Shown here piece after piece: positions 8,538 to 16,437 of a stretch of DNA of 64,000 nt (position 1 is its first letter; each line of letters starts with the position of its first letter). A program made the translations under genes and the position numbers. The stretch is taken from contig NZ_WHUT02000007.1 of the NCBI RefSeq assembly GCF_009380135.2, positions 214,610-278,609 on the forward strand. Direction: 5' to 3'. Below the pieces are notes generated by a model, which saw nothing but the letters and a program-made list of their open reading frames with translations, searched no databases and was not told the origin of the DNA. The stretch comes from Fertoeibacter niger. GTDB taxonomy: Bacteria; Pseudomonadota; Alphaproteobacteria; Rhodobacterales; Rhodobacteraceae.

Positions 8538-9665
8538 TCAGCGCAACCAGCCGCCCAGGTTTTCGCCGATGATCGCCACCAGCGCCGCGATATGCGCCGG
8601 ATCGTCGTTCAGGCAGGGAATGTAGGTGAAACTCTCACCGCCCGCGTGTTCAAACGCCTCGCGAATCTCGCCGTTGATCTCTTCCAGCGTTTCGATGCAG
8701 TCGGCAGAAAACGCCGGTGCCATGATGGCGATGTGCTTCTTGCCCGCCTTGGCCAGTGCCGCCACATGTTCAACCGTATAAGGTTTCAGCCATTCCTCGG
8801 GGCCGAAGACCGACTGGAACGTGGTGTCGATACTGCCCTTTTCCCAGCCCAGCCGTTCGCGCAGCAGGCGCGAGGTTTTCTGGCAATGGCAATGGTAGGG
8901 GTCGCCCGACATGAGGTAGCGTTTCGGCATGCCGTGATAGCTGGCCACCAGAACATCGGGCCGCCGGTCAAGCCCGGCATAGGCACGCTCCACCGATTGC
9001 GCCAAGGCGTCGATATACAGCGGATGGTCGAAATATTCCGGCACGGTGCGGGCGGAGGGCTGGCGTTTTTCCTGCATCAGCGCGCGGAAGAACGCGTCAT
9101 TGGCAGTGGCCGAAGTGGCCCCTGCGTAATGCGGATACAGCGGGAAAAACAGGATTTTCTCACAGCCCGCCGCGACCATGGCCTGCACCTTTGACGCGGT
9201 GGAGGGGTTGCCATAGCGCATGGCAAAATCGACCATCACGTCATCGCCATGCAGCGCGGCCATCGCCTCGGCGATGCGGGCCGTCTGGTCCTTGGTAATG
9301 GTCATCAACGGGCTTTCGCCCTTGTCGTGGTTCCAGATCAGCTTGTAATTCGCGCCCGAGCTGAAGGGTCGTTTGGTCAGGATGATGAGTTGCAGCAGCG
9401 GCTGCCATTTCCAGGCCGCATAGTCGATCACCCGTTTGTCGGACAGGAATTCGTTCAGATAGCGGCGCATCGACCAGTAATCATAGTTGTCAGGCGTGCC
9501 CAGATTGGCCAGCAGAATGCCCACCTTGGCCCGTCGCACCGGCGGATGGTCGGCCTGCGCATGGGCCAGGCGCCCCTGACCGGGGTTGACAAGCCCCGTG
9601 TCCGAGGGTGTGGCGTGGCCCGGCTTGGCATCCAGCATCGCGGCGTTCCTGTCCTGCAAATCCAT
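8538..9665 (-). CDS. hemH: Ferrochelatase
   Basis: Inserts Fe(II) into protoporphyrin IX, the last step of protoheme synthesis. The 375-residue protein shows the family core: KVGILLANLGTPDNY near the start, SYHGMPKRYLMSGDPY (with the conserved metal-site histidine) and IMAPAFSADCIETLEEI near the C-terminus. Cysteines in YHCHCQKTSR and in SADC occur in many alphaproteobacterial ferrochelatases. The first 45 residues before the catalytic domain are a short extension; the second methionine (residue 10) is an alternative start. It stands between a terminator and the NDUFAF5-like gene on the same strand. Confidence 0.95.
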   Translation of the reverse strand: MDLQDRNAAMLDAKPGHATPSDTGLVNPGQGRLAHAQADHPPVRRAKVGILLANLGTPDNYDYWSMRRYLNEFLSDKRVIDYAAWKWQPLLQLIILTKRPFSSGANYKLIWNHDKGESPLMTITKDQTARIAEAMAALHGDDVMVDFAMRYGNPSTASKVQAMVAAGCEKILFFPLYPHYAGATSATANDAFFRALMQEKRQPSARTVPEYFDHPLYIDALAQSVERAYAGLDRRPDVLVASYHGMPKRYLMSGDPYHCHCQKTSRLLRERLGWEKGSIDTTFQSVFGPEEWLKPYTVEHVAALAKAGKKHIAIMAPAFSADCIETLEEINGEIREAFEHAGGESFTYIPCLNDDPAHIAALVAIIGENLGGWLR

Positions 9666-9695
9666 CCCCCCGACATATAGGCAAGTTGGCCGGGG

Positions 9696-10520
9696 TCAAC
9701 CGCTCCGCTTTGTCGCAGGCAGCGGCATTTCCGCAGATCCCAGCGCATCGGCCAGCCGTTGCGTGGCGGAACCGGGCCGCAGCGGTTGTGGCTGGCTGTC
9801 GGCGGGGCCCCAGCCGGTCAGACAGATGATTTCAAAGGTGGCGGGGATTGTCGCGCCATCGCCATAAGCGTCGCCATAGCGCCGTGTTGCCTCGGCCACG
9901 ACGGCGCGGCGCGTCGCATGGCGCGGGCGGGCCATCAGGGCGTTGCCCTCGCCCATCGCGCGAAGATCGCGCATCAGGTGAAAAGCATCGCGGTAGCGCA
10001 CGGTCTTGGTAAAGCTGTCGGCCACGGGCAGGGCAAAGCCCGCGCGCTGCAAAAGGCCGCCCAGATCGCGGATCTCGCCCATCGGCAAAACGCGGGGCGA
10101 CAGGCCACCGGTCACGGCCACCTCGGCCTCGGCCAGTGCTGCGCGCAGTTCGGCCAGGGTCTGCCCGCCGAACATCAGCGCCAGAAACAGCCCGTCCGGG
10201 GCCAGCGCGCGGCGGCATTGCACCAGTTGCCCCACCGGATCATTGGCCCAGTGCAGCGCCAGCGCATGCACGACCAGATCATGCGCGCCGGGGTTCAGCG
10301 CCAGCACATCCTCATCGGCGACAAACCGCGCAGCGTGCATCACATTCTGCCACAAAGCGGGAAATCCGGTGACGATGGCAGGGGCTGTAAAGGTTCTGTT
10401 AACCTCGGCCAGCCTCTCCTGCACCTCGGTGATCACCTCGTCATGCAGGAAAAACGCCGTAGCGCGGGTGCGCTGGCGCAGCAGGGCGGGGCGGTCAGTC
10501 ATCAGGGGCGGGGTCTGCAT
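9696..10520 (-). CDS. NDUFAF5/BioC-like methyltransferase-fold protein
   Basis: A 274-residue protein whose second half follows the family of the mitochondrial complex I assembly factor NDUFAF5: ALHWANDPVGQL, then LAPDGLFLALMFGG, IRDLGGLLQRAGF and DLRAMGEGNAL. NDUFAF5 is known to act on an arginine of a complex I subunit, so a role in NADH dehydrogenase maturation is possible. The glycine-rich SAM motif I expected near residue 70 is not recognisable (AIVTGFPALW instead), so methyl transfer is doubtful. The start at 10520 (MQTPPL) or 10502 (MTDRPA) is not decided by a clear ribosome site. It diverges from comF. Confidence 0.72.
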   Translation of the reverse strand: MQTPPLMTDRPALLRQRTRATAFFLHDEVITEVQERLAEVNRTFTAPAIVTGFPALWQNVMHAARFVADEDVLALNPGAHDLVVHALALHWANDPVGQLVQCRRALAPDGLFLALMFGGQTLAELRAALAEAEVAVTGGLSPRVLPMGEIRDLGGLLQRAGFALPVADSFTKTVRYRDAFHLMRDLRAMGEGNALMARPRHATRRAVVAEATRRYGDAYGDGATIPATFEIICLTGWGPADSQPQPLRPGSATQRLADALGSAEMPLPATKRSG

Positions 10521-10544
10521 GGCAGCGGACCATAGGGGGCGGCC

Positions 10545-11267
10545 ATGGGATTGCAAGCGGTGCTGCATCTGATCTATCCGCCGCAATGCCTAACCTGCGA
10601 TTCGCTGGTGACATCGGATTTCGGGCTGTGCGGCCCCTGTTGGCGCGACACGGCCTTTATTACCGGGCTGGTCTGCGACCAATGCGGTGTGCCGCTGCCG
10701 GGCGAGGAAACGGGGAAAAGGCTGCGCTGCGACGATTGCCTGACGCTGGCGCGTCCGTGGGCGCAGGGGCGGGCGGCGCTGCTCTACCGCGACAACGGGC
10801 GGCGCATCGTGCTGGCGTTGAAACATGGCGACCGGCTGGACCTGGCGCGTCCGGCGGCGGGCTGGATGCGGCGGGTGGCCGCGCCCATGCTGGTGCCCGG
10901 CATGCTGGTGGCCCCGGTGCCGCTGCACTGGCTGCGGCTGTTCACCCGGCGCTACAATCAGGCGGCGCTGCTGTCATCCGCGCTGGCCCGGGCGGCAGGG
11001 CTAGAGCATTGCCCCGATCTGCTGACCCGCCCGCGCAACACCCACAGCCAGGAGGGGCGGGGCCGCGAGGCGCGGTTTGAGAATATGGCAGGGGCGATCA
11101 GGCTGCATCCGGCGCGAAAGGCGCGGGTGGCGGGGCGGCATGTTCTGCTGGTGGATGATGTGATGACTTCGGGTGCAACCTTTGCGGCGGGGGCCGAGGC
11201 CTGCCTTTCGGCGGGGGCAAAAGAGGTTTCGGTTCTGGCACTGGCGCGCGTTGCGAAGGAGGGCTAA
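10545..11267 (+). CDS. ComF family phosphoribosyltransferase-like protein
   Basis: A 240-residue ComF-type protein. The N-terminal zinc finger has four CxxC pairs (CLTC, CGPC, CDQC, CDDC); the C-terminal type I phosphoribosyltransferase domain carries the PRPP loop VLLVDDVMTSGATF. In naturally competent bacteria ComF helps DNA uptake after entry; in many others its role is unknown. It starts only 24 bp from the divergent NDUFAF5-like gene and is followed after 46 bp by grxC, an arrangement conserved in this bacterial family. Confidence 0.88.
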   Translation: MGLQAVLHLIYPPQCLTCDSLVTSDFGLCGPCWRDTAFITGLVCDQCGVPLPGEETGKRLRCDDCLTLARPWAQGRAALLYRDNGRRIVLALKHGDRLDLARPAAGWMRRVAAPMLVPGMLVAPVPLHWLRLFTRRYNQAALLSSALARAAGLEHCPDLLTRPRNTHSQEGRGREARFENMAGAIRLHPARKARVAGRHVLLVDDVMTSGATFAAGAEACLSAGAKEVSVLALARVAKEG

Positions 11268-11313
11268 TTCCCTATAGTCGGGCCGCAACATGGCCCGCCT
11301 GCCGGAGAGCGCG

Positions 11314-11571
11314 ATGAAACCCGTTGAGATCTATACCACCCCGACTTGCGGTTTCTGTCAGGCCGCGAAACGCCTGCTGACACAAAAAGGCGCAGCTTTC
11401 ACCGAGATCGACGTGAGCCGCGACCCTGATCTGCGCGCGGCCATGACGAAACGGTCGAACGGCGGGCGCACCGTGCCGCAGATTTTCATCGGCGGCACCC
11501 ATGTGGGCGGCTGCGACGACCTGTATGAGCTTGACCGCAAGGGTGGGCTGGCCCCGCTGCTGGCCGGTTGA
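11314..11571 (+). CDS. grxC: Glutaredoxin 3
   Basis: An 85-residue class I glutaredoxin that reduces disulfides with glutathione. The active site is CGFC instead of the usual CPYC; the cis-proline motif (TVPQIFIGG) and the GGCDDLYELD glutathione-binding end are intact. The ATG at 11314 was chosen because GGAGAG lies just before it and the family begins here; an in-frame ATG at 11290 would add eight residues. The stop is 2 bp from the nitrilase start, so they are probably one transcript. Confidence 0.92.
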   Translation: MKPVEIYTTPTCGFCQAAKRLLTQKGAAFTEIDVSRDPDLRAAMTKRSNGGRTVPQIFIGGTHVGGCDDLYELDRKGGLAPLLAG

Positions 11572-11573
11572 CC

Positions 11574-12404
11574 ATGCGCGCGGGGCTGGTGCAACTGACG
11601 GTCAGTGACGACCCGGCGGCCAACCTGCCGCAGACGGTGGCGCTGGTGCGGCAGGCTGCGGCAGGTGGTGCCGGTTTCGTGCTGACGCCGGAATGCACCA
11701 ATGCCTTATCGTCCAGCCGCGCGCATCAGCGGGCCAGTTTTCACCTTGAGGCTGACGATCCCACCCTTGCCGCCCTGCGGAATGAGGCGGCGCGGGCAGG
11801 CATCTGGCTGCTGGTTGGATCATTGGGCGTTCTGACGCAAGATGCCGATGGGCGTTTCGCCAACCGCAGCTTCCTTATCGGCCCGGATGGCGCAATTGCC
11901 GCGCGCTATGACAAGATCCACATGTTTGACGTGAATGTGTCGGAAACCGAGATTTACCGCGAGTCGGCGGGCTATCGTCCTGGCACGCAGGCGGTTCTGG
12001 CCGACACGCCCTTTGCGAGAATCGGCATGACCGTGTGCTATGACGTGCGCTTTGCGCAGCTTTACCGGCATCTGGCGCAGGCGGGTGCGCAGATCATCAC
12101 CGTGCCCGCCGCCTTCAACCATCTGACCGGGACGGCGCATTGGGAAATACTGCTGCGCGCGCGGGCGATCGAGACGGGCTGTTTCGTGCTGGCCCCGGCG
12201 CAGACCGGCTTTCACCCCGAATCGCACGGCAAGGGCCGCCGCACCCATGGCCACAGCCTGGCCGTGGCACCCTGGGGCGAGGTTCTGGCCGATGCGGGCA
12301 CAGTGCCGGGTGTCACGCTGGTGGACCTTGACCTGTCGCAGGTGGCGCAGGCGCGCGCGCGCGTGCCGTCATTGACCCATGACCGCCCCTTTGCAGGCCC
12401 GTGA
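11574..12404 (+). CDS. Carbon-nitrogen hydrolase (Nit1-type amidase)
   Basis: A 276-residue nitrilase-superfamily enzyme with the catalytic triad visible as Glu40 (LTPECTN), Lys114 (YDKIHMFDV) and Cys155 (TVCYDVRF). The ETEIYRES and RAIETGCFVLAPAQ segments match the Nit1/NitA branch, which hydrolyses deaminated glutathione to alpha-ketoglutarate and Cys-Gly. That substrate is an inference strengthened by the adjacent glutaredoxin gene. The ATG at 11574 follows the grxC stop; an in-frame TTG two codons upstream is less likely. The last bases overlap the marR start. Confidence 0.85.
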   Translation: MRAGLVQLTVSDDPAANLPQTVALVRQAAAGGAGFVLTPECTNALSSSRAHQRASFHLEADDPTLAALRNEAARAGIWLLVGSLGVLTQDADGRFANRSFLIGPDGAIAARYDKIHMFDVNVSETEIYRESAGYRPGTQAVLADTPFARIGMTVCYDVRFAQLYRHLAQAGAQIITVPAAFNHLTGTAHWEILLRARAIETGCFVLAPAQTGFHPESHGKGRRTHGHSLAVAPWGEVLADAGTVPGVTLVDLDLSQVAQARARVPSLTHDRPFAGP

Positions 12405-12847
12405 TGGCGGAAAAGAACGAAGACATCGCCGTGGCCCTGTTCGGTGAACTGTTCATGGCCGACCAGTTGGCGCGCAACCGCATGTCGAAAGTGCTGCCCA
12501 AGGGGATGGAACTGTCGCATTTCGGCGTGCTGAACCATCTGGCCAGGGCCGATGGTGAACGCACGCCCGCGCAACTGGCCAAGGCGTTTCATGTGACGCG
12601 CGGCGCGATGACCAACACGCTGGCGAAACTGGAATGGGCGGGCCATGTGCATATCCGCCCCGACTGGGATGATGCGCGGCGCAAGTTTGTAGGCATCAGC
12701 CCTTCGGGCCGCTTGGCGCGCGATACAGCGGTTCAGGCCATCGCGCCGCTGATTGCCGATGTGGTGCAGGCACTGGGGGCCGACCGGGTGCGCGCGGTGC
12801 TGCCTGTCTTGCGCGAATTGCGCACGAGGTTTGAGCAGGATGACTGA
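12404..12847 (+). CDS. MarR family transcriptional regulator
   Basis: A 147-residue winged-helix regulator. The recognition helix region is TPAQLAKAFHVTRGAMTNTLAKLE and the wing DWDDARRKFVGISPSGR, typical of MarR proteins that act as dimers and sense small phenolic or oxidised ligands. The start overlaps the nitrilase stop (TGATG); a GTG one codon earlier is possible. Its 3' end overlaps the next gene by 8 bp. Being inside the operon, it may control its own genes, but no operator could be assigned. Confidence 0.87.
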   Translation: MAEKNEDIAVALFGELFMADQLARNRMSKVLPKGMELSHFGVLNHLARADGERTPAQLAKAFHVTRGAMTNTLAKLEWAGHVHIRPDWDDARRKFVGISPSGRLARDTAVQAIAPLIADVVQALGADRVRAVLPVLRELRTRFEQDD

Positions 12848-13649
12848 GACGCTGGTTCTGGGGGCCGGGGGCCGTATCGGGCGGATGCTGCGCGGCGTCT
12901 GGCCGGGGCAGGGCATCTGGCATGCGCGGCAAGGGGGTGATCTGGCGTGGGATATGCTGGCTGATCCGGTTCCCGGCCAGTTGCATCCCGATGTCGTGCT
13001 GAATCTCGCCGGTGTGACCGATGCCCGCGCGCCGATGGAGCACAACGTCGCGCTGGCGCAGGCGGCATGGCAGGCGGCAGCGGCCATCGGCGCAAGGTAT
13101 GTGTTCCTGATGTCGTCGGCGGCAGTCTATGGCGTGGCGCAGCGTGTATGGCGTGAGGATGACGCGCTCGCCCCGGTGTCTGCCTATGGTGAGGCCAAGG
13201 CGCGGATGGAGAATGCGGCGCGCGCATGGCAGGCCGCTGGCGGGCCGGGGTTGACCATTCTTCGGCTGGGCAATGTGGCGGGGGCCGATGCTCTGCTGGG
13301 GCGCGCGCAGCCGGGCGTGCCGGTGCAGCTTGATCCGGTGGCGAGCCAGCGCGGGCCGCTGAGGTCATATATCGGGCCGCGGTCACTGGCGCAGGTGCTG
13401 GCACGGCTGGCCGATCTGGCGGCGACGGGCACCACATTGCCGCCGGTGCTGAACATTGCCGCCGCTGATGTGGCGATGGGCGATCTGCTGGATGCGGCGG
13501 GGCTGGATTGGTTCTATGGGGATGAAAACCCGGCGGTGGTTCCGCAGGTTTCGCTGGACACCACGCGGCTGAACGCGCTGTGCCCCTTGCCCGCTGTGGC
13601 AGGGTTGCCAGCCACCATGGTCGCCGAATGGCACGGGTGCGTGGCATGA
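12840..13649 (+). CDS. NAD-dependent epimerase/reductase (SDR family)
   Basis: A 269-residue extended short-chain dehydrogenase. The nucleotide-binding motif GAGGRIG follows the first strand, the active-site serine region is VFLMSSAAVYG, and the YxxxK pair is in AYGEAKARME. Such enzymes modify nucleotide sugars (epimerases, RmlD-like reductases). The ATG lies inside the end of marR. The following gene starts in the ATGA overlap and encodes a phosphoglycosyl transferase, so a role in making a sugar for a surface glycan is likely. The exact substrate cannot be told. Confidence 0.82.
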   Translation: MTETLVLGAGGRIGRMLRGVWPGQGIWHARQGGDLAWDMLADPVPGQLHPDVVLNLAGVTDARAPMEHNVALAQAAWQAAAAIGARYVFLMSSAAVYGVAQRVWREDDALAPVSAYGEAKARMENAARAWQAAGGPGLTILRLGNVAGADALLGRAQPGVPVQLDPVASQRGPLRSYIGPRSLAQVLARLADLAATGTTLPPVLNIAAADVAMGDLLDAAGLDWFYGDENPAVVPQVSLDTTRLNALCPLPAVAGLPATMVAEWHGCVA

Positions 13650-14278
13650 CGTTTTCCAAGCGACTGACCGATATCGTTCTGGCCCTGCTGCTGGCGGCGA
13701 TCCTGGCGCTGCCCTTCGCGGTGATCGTGGTGATCCTTCTGCTGAAAGAGGGCCGCCCCCTGTTTTATGTGGCCGAGCGGATGAAGGCCCCGGGCCAGCC
13801 CTTTCATCTGTGGAAACTGCGCACCATGCGGGCGGCGGCGGCTGACAGCGGCGTGTCGGGCGGTGACAAGCTGAACCGCATCACCCCGATGGGCCGGTTC
13901 CTGCGCCGCAGCCGTCTGGACGAGATTCCGCAACTGTGGAACGTGCTGCGCGGTGACATGAGCTTTGTCGGCCCCCGCCCGCCATTGCGGATCTATGTCG
14001 AACGCTTCCCCGAGCTTTACGCCAAAGTGCTGCAAAGCCGCCCCGGTGTGACCGGCCTTGCGTCGCTGCATTTCCACAAACATGAGGAGCGGCTGCTGGC
14101 AAATTGCCGCGATGCAGCGGAAACCGACGCGGTCTATGCCCGGCGCTGTGTGCCGCGCAAGGCGCATCTGGATCTGCTGTATCAGCGGCAACGCAGCTTT
14201 TGTTTTGATCTTTTGCTGATCTGGCGCACCGGATCGCGGGTGGTTTTTCGTCGGCGTGCCGCATTTCGCAAAGCGTAG
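13646..14278 (+). CDS. Monotopic phosphoglycosyl transferase (sugar transferase)
   Basis: A 210-residue protein of the bacterial sugar transferase family that moves a sugar-1-phosphate from a nucleotide sugar to undecaprenyl phosphate, the first membrane step of glycan assembly. One N-terminal membrane segment (residues about 10-32) precedes the catalytic domain with LWKLRTM, the Asp-Glu dyad in SRLDEIPQLWNVL, and MSFVGPRPP. Length matches the small PglC/WecP-like class and not the large WbaP class. It is coupled to the epimerase by an ATGA overlap and followed by a membrane sugar dehydratase. Confidence 0.9.
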   Translation: MTFSKRLTDIVLALLLAAILALPFAVIVVILLLKEGRPLFYVAERMKAPGQPFHLWKLRTMRAAAADSGVSGGDKLNRITPMGRFLRRSRLDEIPQLWNVLRGDMSFVGPRPPLRIYVERFPELYAKVLQSRPGVTGLASLHFHKHEERLLANCRDAAETDAVYARRCVPRKAHLDLLYQRQRSFCFDLLLIWRTGSRVVFRRRAAFRKA

Positions 14279-14441
14279 GCGGAGTCTTGCACAAGAAAAG
14301 GGCGACCTACTTGTTGCAATGCTGCGGTTGCGCTATGGTCTTGGCGATTGATTAAAGGAAGTTTTAGCTGGGGCATGGTGTCAGAAAAATGATCCAGACC
14401 ATCAAACTTTGCCGAATCGCCAGCCCGAACAAGGAGCAGAT

Positions 14442-16352
14442 ATGCTTGCGCTGAGAGCCAGGCTTTTCGCCTTTGTGGATCGTATGTCCCGGCCACAAAA
14501 GCGTATCTTGCTGCTTCTGGTCGATGCCATCATCGCACCTGTCGCCCTGTTTGCCACCTGCGCGCTGGTCTACAACGCGTTGATGCCGCTGCCGGGTGCC
14601 TCGCGCATCTGGTATATGTTTCCGGCTGCCGCAGCCTTGGCATCGGCGGTGTCCATCGCCTTGGGCATGCCGCGAATCAAGCTTAACGCTTATGAATCGC
14701 TGGCAATCCTGAAAACCGGGGTGTTTGCGCTGATCGTGATGATCGGCTTTGCCCTGATGACGGATGTGACGGGCGTCTATTTCCCCGGCGCCGGGATCAT
14801 CCTGTTCGGGATGATGTTCTTCCTTCTGTCGGTCGCCACGCGGATGGCGATGCTGCACATCCTTTTGTGGGTGCTGCGGCTGGGCCAGCGGCGCTACCGC
14901 GTGCTGATCTATGGCGCGGGCAACACTGGAACGCAGCTTGCCGCCGCGCTGCGGTCGCATGACACGATCGTGCCGGTGGCTTTTGTCGATGACAATGTGG
15001 CGCTGCATTCGATGACCATCGCGGGCCTGCGTGTCTTGCCGCCCAGCCAGATCGAACGCATCGTGCGCGAGCGCGAGATTGACCGCGTGCTGTTGGCCAT
15101 GCCGTCCGTCTCGCCGCCGAAACTGGCGCAGATTGCGCGGCGCCTGCAGCAAGTGGGGCTGGATGTGCACACGCTGCCGTCCTTTGCGCAGCTTGTGGGC
15201 GAGGAAAAGCTGCTGGACAACCTGACCCCCTTCATGCCCGGGCAGTTCCTTGGCCGCCGCCCGTTTGAAGAGGTGCTGCCCAAGGGGGCCGAAGCCTATG
15301 CAGGCAAATCGGTGCTGGTGTCGGGTGCCGGTGGGTCGGTCGGGTCGGAACTGTGCCGACAGTTGCTGCTGATTCGCCCGCGCCGCATCGTTCTGTTCGA
15401 GGTCAGCGAAATCGCGCTTTACACGATTGAACGCGAATTGCGCGACCTGGCCGAGGGCACGCAGGTGGAAATCGTGCCGGTTCTGGGTTCTGTGACCGAC
15501 TCGCGCATGGCGCGCATGGTGATGGCCGATCACCAGATCGAGGCCGTATTCCATGCTGCCGCCTATAAACACGTGCCGCTGGTTGAGGCCAATCCGATTG
15601 CGGGTCTTGCCAACAATGTGCTGGGCACGCGCACCTTGGCCGATGCCGCGCACGAGGCTGGTGTGGCCCGCTTCATTCTGATTTCCACTGACAAGGCTGT
15701 GCGGCCCACCAACATCATGGGGGCGTCAAAGCGGCTGGCGGAACTGGTTATTCAGGATCTGGCGAAACGGTCGCGCGGCACGGTGTTTACCATGGTGCGG
15801 TTCGGCAACGTTCTGGGATCATCCGGTTCGGTCATCCCGCTGTTCAAGGATCAGATTGCGCGGGGCGGCCCGCTGACCCTGACGCATGAAGATGTGACGC
15901 GCTATTTCATGACGATTTCCGAGGCCGCGCGCCTTGTGCTGCTGGCTGGCTCATTTGCGGATGCCGAAGCGTCCTGTGGCGGCGAGGTCTTTGTGCTGGA
16001 CATGGGCAAGCCGGTAAAGATCCGCGATCTGGCCCAGCAGATGATCGAGGCCGCAGGCTATGCCGTGCGGGATGCCCAGAACCCCGACGGCGATATCGAG
16101 ATTCTGGTGACAGGTCTGCGCCCCGGAGAAAAGCTGCACGAAGAGCTGTTGATCGGCGAGGGACTGCTGACAACACCTCATGCCAAGATCCTGCGCGCAA
16201 AGGAAAACTCGCTGTCGGAACTGGAAATGGCCTCGGCGTTGCGCGCGCTTCGGTCAGCGGTGGCCGTGGGTGATGCAGATGCGGCGCGCGCGGTGGTGTT
16301 TTCGTGGGTTGAAGGCTATCAGCAGCCTGAAGCCGTGGCTATGCGGCACTAG
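14442..16352 (+). CDS. Membrane nucleoside-diphosphate-sugar dehydratase (FlaA1/CapD/WbpM type)
   Basis: A 636-residue inner-membrane enzyme: four N-terminal transmembrane segments (residues about 20-140), a CoA-binding-like Rossmann domain with LIYGAGNTGTQL, then the catalytic SDR domain with GAGGSVGSEL. The catalytic-type motif STDKAVRPTNIMGASKR is the one found in UDP-GlcNAc 4,6-dehydratases (PglF/WbpM). It would make a 4-keto-6-deoxy sugar for a glycan. The ATG at 14442 is preceded by AAGGAG at 14431. A 163-bp gap separates it from the phosphoglycosyl transferase, so it may have its own promoter. Confidence 0.9.
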   Translation: MLALRARLFAFVDRMSRPQKRILLLLVDAIIAPVALFATCALVYNALMPLPGASRIWYMFPAAAALASAVSIALGMPRIKLNAYESLAILKTGVFALIVMIGFALMTDVTGVYFPGAGIILFGMMFFLLSVATRMAMLHILLWVLRLGQRRYRVLIYGAGNTGTQLAAALRSHDTIVPVAFVDDNVALHSMTIAGLRVLPPSQIERIVREREIDRVLLAMPSVSPPKLAQIARRLQQVGLDVHTLPSFAQLVGEEKLLDNLTPFMPGQFLGRRPFEEVLPKGAEAYAGKSVLVSGAGGSVGSELCRQLLLIRPRRIVLFEVSEIALYTIERELRDLAEGTQVEIVPVLGSVTDSRMARMVMADHQIEAVFHAAAYKHVPLVEANPIAGLANNVLGTRTLADAAHEAGVARFILISTDKAVRPTNIMGASKRLAELVIQDLAKRSRGTVFTMVRFGNVLGSSGSVIPLFKDQIARGGPLTLTHEDVTRYFMTISEAARLVLLAGSFADAEASCGGEVFVLDMGKPVKIRDLAQQMIEAAGYAVRDAQNPDGDIEILVTGLRPGEKLHEELLIGEGLLTTPHAKILRAKENSLSELEMASALRALRSAVAVGDADAARAVVFSWVEGYQQPEAVAMRH

Positions 16353-16437
16353 GCAGCGGCGCGGTGCCGGTCCGGGACGAAAACGATTGTCGGTATCGCT
16401 GGTGCCCCCTAAACTGCGCAAGTCGAAAGAGGTAAAC

